From: Rhizobium sp. Root1220
GTDB lineage: Bacteria; Pseudomonadota; Alphaproteobacteria; Rhizobiales; Rhizobiaceae
Length of the DNA: 64,000 bases
NCBI RefSeq assembly: GCF_001426265.1
Contig: NZ_LMDG01000012.1
Coordinates: forward strand, 62,001 to 126,000
Direction: 5' to 3'
Below are positions 59,896-64,000 of the stretch, one piece after another. Below the pieces are notes generated by a model that was not told where the DNA came from, searched no databases, and saw only the letters and a program-made list of their open reading frames with translations. The translations under genes and the position numbers were made by a program. Position 1 is the stretch's first letter, and every line of letters starts with the position of its first letter.

Positions 59896-60460
59896 CGAGA
59901 ACCCCACACCGTCGGGCGCAACTCGCCCTTATCGCTCTACTAGTCCGACAGAAGATAGCATCCTATGACCTTGGAGGCCTGTAGTATAACCGTAGCCTCT
60001 CTAGTACGAAATCATCAGCGCCTCACGGACTACTCATTTCAGCACGAAAGGGACCGGTTGAAAAGCTCCACCAGCGGTGGCGCGCATCAGCGATGCCTAC
60101 GCGAGTGTTGGCGACTCCCCCTGATTGATGTTTGATTCTATTGGCGCGCGCATTAAGACATTGACCACACCTACATGGCGGCCGACCGCTCGATTTCCCT
60201 TAAGACCTGTCACCATTCCGGGGAGAAGGTAGCGAAACATCGCGCCAGTTGAATGGGGACTAACTGCACGTTCGCGTTATTTAGAGATTGCCTTGCCTTG
60301 TGCGTCGCAACGTGTCCTACGGCGGGCGTGAACGAACGCCGTCTGGCTGCGGCCGACTCTGATCGGGATGATATAATTTGGCGCGTCGAGAAAGGGGCTC
60401 CACCAGCTCAGGACAATGTGGCCGTTAAGAATTGAGTGAGAAGCCACCAGGCCCCGCCGA
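59896..60460. promoter_or_regulatory. upstream region of the nap operon
   Basis: About 565 bases with no supported gene. The nap promoter should lie here. I looked for an Fnr/FixK box (TTGAT-N4-ATCAA) and found only TTGATGTTTGATT at 60126-60138, a direct rather than inverted pair. No IS end or tRNA recognised. Short open frames here have no family character. Confidence 0.35.
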
Positions 60461-60784
60461 TCAAAGCGAGTTGTCTGGAATGATAAAGTCGCCGTCAAGC
60501 CGATTGAGATTTTCGCAAAACAAGACCGGACATGACGGCTCATCGCGCGTAGGAATTCGTTTCCATTCGGCGTACTGGTTTGCGTCACAAAAGCGGCTGT
60601 CGCGAACAAAGCGATCGTATAGCGGCAAACCCCGAGGCGACGTCCACCGGAAAATGACGGCTCCCTGATTGTGAACCGCGGCCCGCGCCTGCTCACAAGT
60701 CATCTTAAGTGGGCTTAGTCGCGAGATCGCGAAGGCGGGGGACGCTGCCAAAACCACGGCTACGACAACTGCGACCTTGTTCAT
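60461..60784 (-). CDS. small secreted protein of unknown function
   Basis: A 107-residue protein with a clear signal peptide (MNKVAVVVAVVLAASPAFA, cut after AFA). The mature part has MTCEQARAAVHNQGAVIFRW, LPLYDRFVRDSRFCDANQYA, IPTRDEPSCPVLFC: four cysteines likely forming two disulfides. The same layout, Cys-x2-A...GAVVL...YDRFV...C...PTRD-x-P-x-C, occurs in a group of small periplasmic proteins in rhizobia with no known role. The ATG 60784 is chosen for the signal peptide; the frame runs further upstream without sense. Monocistronic, 111 residues or less from nap. Confidence 0.75.
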   Translation of the reverse strand: MNKVAVVVAVVLAASPAFAISRLSPLKMTCEQARAAVHNQGAVIFRWTSPRGLPLYDRFVRDSRFCDANQYAEWKRIPTRDEPSCPVLFCENLNRLDGDFIIPDNSL

Positions 60785-61167
60785 GATCGGACTCCGGCTG
60801 TTCACACGGAAAACAATGACGCCTCCAACCAGGTTTGAACCGCGTAGCCTAGCTATCGTAGCAGATCGGGTGCACCGACAACAATTGGAACGAATCGCCT
60901 TTCGCCAGTGGAGTCGGATCCTCCTTGCGGGAGAACAATATGGAAACCGCTCGCACTCCAGTTCCAATTCTTCAGGGCACGAAGGCATCGGGACAGTCAG
61001 CCGCTGTCCCGCGGGCGCGGAGATCGACGTATTCGCTGATTCGCTGCTCAACAACGTGGGCCAGGCTGCCGATGGCTCGACACCCAGATGGAAGGGTCGA
61101 GAAGGCCTTCTCAAGGATCGAGGGTCGGCTTCTACAACTGGCTCCGCGCCGAGCGACATGGCTAATA
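60785..61167. other. gap before the 53-codon frame
   Basis: About 383 bases. Open frames exist on both strands but none shows a recognisable domain. The right part of the secreted-protein promoter must be here. Nothing else seen. Confidence 0.3.
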
Positions 61168-61329
61168 CTAGGCTTTTAGCGTCCAAAGCTGGCCACGCCG
61201 GTGTTTGTCCATACTCGTGTTGCTCATGCGCCACTCGGAACCGTTTTCTTCGAAAGACACCTCGACCGCATTCACTTCATGCGTGTAGACTTTGGTGAAA
61301 GTAGAAGGTCGCGAACTTCTATGTGGCAT
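61168..61329 (-). CDS. putative 53-residue protein
   Basis: A short frame from ATG 61329 to TAG 61168. The middle reads VYTHEVNAVEVSFEENGSEW and continues RMSNTSMDKHRRGQLWTLKA, a soluble, well-formed amphipathic composition unlike the Arg/Ser-rich noise of shadow frames. No ribosome site is convincing and no family is recognised. It lies divergent from the porin, whose ATG is 69 bases away. May be real or a gene fragment. Confidence 0.35.
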   Translation of the reverse strand: MPHRSSRPSTFTKVYTHEVNAVEVSFEENGSEWRMSNTSMDKHRRGQLWTLKA

Positions 61330-61397
61330 CACTTCTGGAAAGCATTTTGAAAATTAGGTCTTGGGGGACGAAACACCTTGGCGAAGGGGGACGAGAG

Positions 61398-62420
61398 ATG
61401 AGCTTACGCATGATGCTGCTTGGTTGTGCTGCCGCAGTCGTGGCTGCGCCGAGCTTTGCCGCTGATGCAATCGTCGCCGCCGAACCCAAAGCGATTGAAT
61501 ATGTTCGCGTCTGTGACGCCTATGGTACCGGATACTTTTATATTCCCGGCACCGAGACGTGCCTAAAGATCGGCGGGTACCTGCGATTTGAAGTGTACGG
61601 CGGACCAGATGAAAACGGCACATCTGACTGGAATGCTCGTACACGCGCGCACGTAGAATTCATTGCCAAGAGCGATACCGAATATGGTCCGCTGACCGGC
61701 CTAATCGTACTGCGAAACAACGGCGATAACTCGTCGACGACAACTATTCTGGATTCGGCATACATAGACGTCGCCGGCCTCCGCGCTGGTCTGTTCTACT
61801 CGTGGTGGGATGACGACCTCAACGGGGAGCCAGACGTGCTATCGAGCTTCGAGACGCTGCACAACTCGATCCGCTACCAGTATGAAACCGGCGACTTCTA
61901 TTCCGGCCTGAGTGTCGATGAATTGGAGGATGGTTATTACAAACTCGGCGAAGAACCAAACAACCTGGGCATCGCTTTCGGGATCGGCGACAAGATCGGC
62001 GACTTTAGCTACCAGGTCATCGGCGGCTACGACACCGACAACGAGGAAGGCGCGATCCGCGGCATGATCTTCGCTCAGTTGGGCCCCGGCACCCTCGGTC
62101 TCGCAGGCGTGTGGGCGTCCGGGCCTAATTCCTATTATGCTCAGTCGGAATGGACTATAGCCACGGAGTACGCCATCGAAGTTACCGACAAGTGGTCAGT
62201 GACGCCTGCGGCTCAGTATTTTGGCAAGTACGCTACAGATACTAACGATGGGGCTATTCCGGCCTCCTTCGAGGGACTGGGCGATGCCTGGATGCTCGGC
62301 TTTACCACAGACTACCACATCGCCACAGATTTCTATTTGAAGGTAACCGCCAGCTATCTCGATGAGGAGGATGGCGATGATGTCACCAGCGGCTTCCTAC
62401 GTCTGCAGCGCGCATTCTAG
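61398..62420 (+). CDS. outer-membrane porin (Porin_2 family)
   Basis: A 340-residue beta-barrel porin of the alphaproteobacterial Porin_2 family. Signal peptide residues 1-22 (MMLLGCAAAVVAAPSFA). The mature N-terminus carries the family hallmark EYVRVCDAYGTGYFYIPGTETCLKIGGYLRFEVYG with two cysteines. Alternating strands and a terminal aromatic (FLRLQRAF) mark the barrel end. It is acidic and shorter than many paralogues. Start ATG 61398 follows GACGAGAG; the in-frame upstream start adds a non-signal segment. Monocistronic. Confidence 0.92.
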   Translation: MSLRMMLLGCAAAVVAAPSFAADAIVAAEPKAIEYVRVCDAYGTGYFYIPGTETCLKIGGYLRFEVYGGPDENGTSDWNARTRAHVEFIAKSDTEYGPLTGLIVLRNNGDNSSTTTILDSAYIDVAGLRAGLFYSWWDDDLNGEPDVLSSFETLHNSIRYQYETGDFYSGLSVDELEDGYYKLGEEPNNLGIAFGIGDKIGDFSYQVIGGYDTDNEEGAIRGMIFAQLGPGTLGLAGVWASGPNSYYAQSEWTIATEYAIEVTDKWSVTPAAQYFGKYATDTNDGAIPASFEGLGDAWMLGFTTDYHIATDFYLKVTASYLDEEDGDDVTSGFLRLQRAF

Positions 62421-63049
62421 TTCGGTTCACCTAGTCGACCCGAGGTCCGCCCAAGTAACGCCCATGGTCCTCCGTGTGTTGGAGACCTACGGTGAGCTTC
62501 CCTGCGACTATTTTCGATCATCTCGGGCGTCGGTGCTGGCCAAGAAGAGTGCCCGCGCGGTTTTGCGACAGCGGTAGCGATCTCCTGGCCAAGGTCCGCC
62601 TGGATTTGCAGGATGCTCCTAACGCGAAGGTCGGCATAATAACTATTGGCCCAAATCACCGCGGCATCGGACCGACGGGCCAGCCGCAAGATTGAGCGCA
62701 GTTTGTTGCCGTCACGTTGAACACCTCCCTGTAAAGTGTAGCCAACCGCGTTCCTGTAGGTGGGTTTGGATGGATCGGCGACAACAACGATCGCATTGAA
62801 GGTAGCGAGCTGACCAATGACCTCGTCTCTCAAGCTCTGAGCGAAATTGGGTACGCCATCTGCAGAATCGTCGAACTGAAAGACATCGACAATCACGACT
62901 GGCTCCGATGGACTTGTTGCGGGCAGATCTGCGACGCCTTCGTTCCACCTGAAAAAGTTTGGCTTGAGCGTTAAACACCGGCCACGGATATGAGGACCAT
63001 TGCAATAATAGCACGGGGGGCGTTGATCGTGTAAAACGGTGCTGGCCAT
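62417..63049 (-). pseudogene. TolB-like-domain fragment with an N-terminal Cys/His cluster
   Basis: A 210-codon frame. Residues about 48-170 (VVIVDVFQFDDSADGVPNFA, DEVIGQLATFNAIVVVADPS, GYTLQGGVQRDGNKLRSILR, RRSDAAVIWANSYYADLRVR, QADLGQEIATAVAKP) match the TolB/FlgO-like domain found in large rhizobial cyclase or winged-helix regulators. After VAKPRG the frame departs from family character, and no effector domain precedes it, so it is probably a remnant cut at both ends. The N-terminus has CYYCNGPHIRGRC, a zinc-knuckle-like C-x2-C-x3-H-x4-C. No good ribosome site. Confidence 0.6.
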
Positions 63050-63584
63050 CGACAGATGGCAGCAAGTCTACGCGATCGAGAGCATGCCTCGGTTGGTCGG
63101 CCGCACGTGGTCCTCGGGCGTATTCAAAAAATGCGGAATATATCCGCCCTTTGGTATCGTGATTACAATCGCGTCGGCCTGCCCAGCGACAGGATAATAG
63201 CGTTCCAGGGCTCTTCGAATTCTGCCAGCTTCAATTCTGACGACGGGATCGTTCTGGGCATCAAACGAAGGCGGCCTGCACGGCGACGTTTATTGGCTGT
63301 TGATACGATCTTGACTGCACGGGGAGCTGACGTGCTGGGTGGCAGCATAGCTATCGCCAACGGCACCATGACCAACGGGCTTTCGGCGATCGCCATGCTC
63401 CGCGGCTGTCGACTGCCTGCCTCGCAGCGGGCTCGATCGCGCGCAAGCATGAAAATGCCGCCGAGGTTGCTTCGAATTGATCACGTACTATACCGTATGT
63501 TGCGGCAACCAGCCCTGTAATATACTTCCGTGCCACAACCGCTCAGGCTACCATCTGCCAAACTCATCGAGGGAGGAAACTGTG
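63050..63584. other. gap upstream of the aspartate decarboxylase gene
   Basis: About 535 bases. Frames of 60-150 codons exist on both strands without recognisable domains. It may hold decayed 5' sequence of the TolB-like remnant and the promoter of the next gene. A GGGAGG ribosome site occurs at 63571-63576. Confidence 0.3.
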
Positions 63585-64000
63585 ATGGCCGACGCGGGGA
63601 TCTACGCCAAGTTCGAGGACCTCAGCCCCTTCGAAATCAAGGATGAACTCATCCGGTTGGCGCAGGCGGACAAGGCCAACCGCACATATTTGAACGCCGG
63701 CCGTGGCAACCCCAACTGGGTTGCCACGCGTGCTCGCGAAGCCTTCTTCCTGCTAGGACAGTTCGCGCTTACCGAGTCCAAGAGGGTCTTTTTCGACGAA
63801 GAGGCCGGTCTCGCCGGTATGCCTCCCATGGACGGTTGCTACAAGAGGCTCAAAGCGTGGGTCGAGAGGCGCAAGGGTGACGCCGATACGCCTGGGGCAG
63901 AGACGCTTGATGAGGTTGTGGATTTCGCTATTAAAAAGTTTGCTTTCGATCCCGACACGTTCGTGAACGAGCTGACTGACTCGATTATCGGGGATCATTA
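63585..64000 (+). CDS. asdA: aspartate 4-decarboxylase / aspartate aminotransferase, N-terminal part
   Basis: The first 138 codons of a PLP enzyme that runs off the window. The N-terminus, YAKFEDLSPFEIKDELIRLA, then TYLNAGRGNPNWVATRAREAFFLLGQFAL and AGLAGMPPMDGCYKRLKAW, matches the bifunctional L-aspartate beta-decarboxylase/aminotransferase, which turns aspartate into alanine and CO2. GGGAGG lies nine bases before the ATG. Full proteins are about 530 residues; the PLP lysine is beyond the edge. In many bacteria an aspartate:alanine antiporter gene is beside it, which cannot be tested here. Confidence 0.85.
   Translation, partial: MADAGIYAKFEDLSPFEIKDELIRLAQADKANRTYLNAGRGNPNWVATRAREAFFLLGQFALTESKRVFFDEEAGLAGMPPMDGCYKRLKAWVERRKGDADTPGAETLDEVVDFAIKKFAFDPDTFVNELTDSIIGDH

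Noticed and set aside
60126..60138. Fnr/FixK box upstream of napE
   Set aside because: The two TTGAT halves are in direct orientation, not the inverted TTGAT-N4-ATCAA form.
60777..61298. 173-codon plus-strand frame before the porin
   Set aside because: Composition is noise-like, it covers the antisense of a better small frame, and it has no domain.
63056..63520. 154-codon plus-strand frame
   Set aside because: No ribosome site, no domain, Arg/Ser-rich composition.

Overview
The window is a chromosomal segment of an alphaproteobacterium of the order Hyphomicrobiales, most likely a member of Rhizobiaceae (Rhizobium/Agrobacterium/Ensifer-like). The evidence is the syntenic backbone eno-ftsB-pdhABC-lpd-lipA-coq10-cinA-ispDF-dusB-ntrBC-ntrYX-dat-hfq-hflX-mazG, a pyruvate dehydrogenase E1 beta with its own lipoyl domain, a fused IspDF, NtrYX beside NtrBC, a Porin_2-type porin and uniformly GC-rich codon use. 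No rRNA, tRNA, CRISPR array or prophage was recognised by eye.

Layout. 1-1665: 3'-truncated methyl-accepting chemotaxis protein (minus). 2089-12094: enolase, FtsB, pyruvate dehydrogenase E1a/E1b/E2, a GDSL hydrolase and an acetyltransferase wedged before E3, two tiny GlsB/YeaQ membrane proteins and lipoyl synthase, so that the enzyme complex and its lipoyl cofactor synthesis lie together. 12155-13790: two tandem paralogous P-loop kinases and a CoQ10-binding START protein. 13781-15498 (minus): PncC/CinA-C and IspDF. 15640-24345: DusB, the nitrogen sensors NtrB/NtrC and NtrY/NtrX, a D-amino acid aminotransferase and Hfq. 24423-27183: HflX, then MazG and a nucleoside deaminase (minus). 27447-32653: siroheme synthase, DUF2849, siroheme sulfite/nitrite reductase, DUF934 and a UbiH-like monooxygenase, an assimilatory sulfur (or nitrite) operon. 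32672-36784: CcdA, a HAMP-GAF-GGDEF cyclase and a ChaA cation/proton exchanger.

Accessory part. 36959-48380 is one long operon-like run of nine genes: sugar-type ABC importer (binding protein, double ATPase, permease), SorC-type regulator, aldo-keto reductase, GlpD/EryB-like FAD dehydrogenase, DhnA/LsrF-type class I aldolase, FGGY kinase and GMC oxidoreductase, preceded by a perfect 18-bp palindrome. A ketoglutarate-semialdehyde-type dehydrogenase faces it. It looks like a catabolic pathway for a polyol or unusual sugar whose substrate I cannot name, and is the best candidate here for an uncharacterised system. 51766-54845 is a scar: IS3-family transposase remnants, with an identical 98-bp direct repeat bracketing a divergent pair of surface-glycosylation genes (GtrB-like and GT-C-like) that look more AT-rich than their surroundings. 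The right-hand repeat abuts a beheaded NitT/TauT-type ABC ATPase.

55275-59895 (minus) is a complete napEFDABC periplasmic nitrate reductase operon. 59896-64000 is sparse: a small secreted protein, a 53-codon ORF, a Porin_2 porin, a TolB-like-domain remnant with a Cys/His cluster, and the start of an aspartate 4-decarboxylase cut by the window edge.
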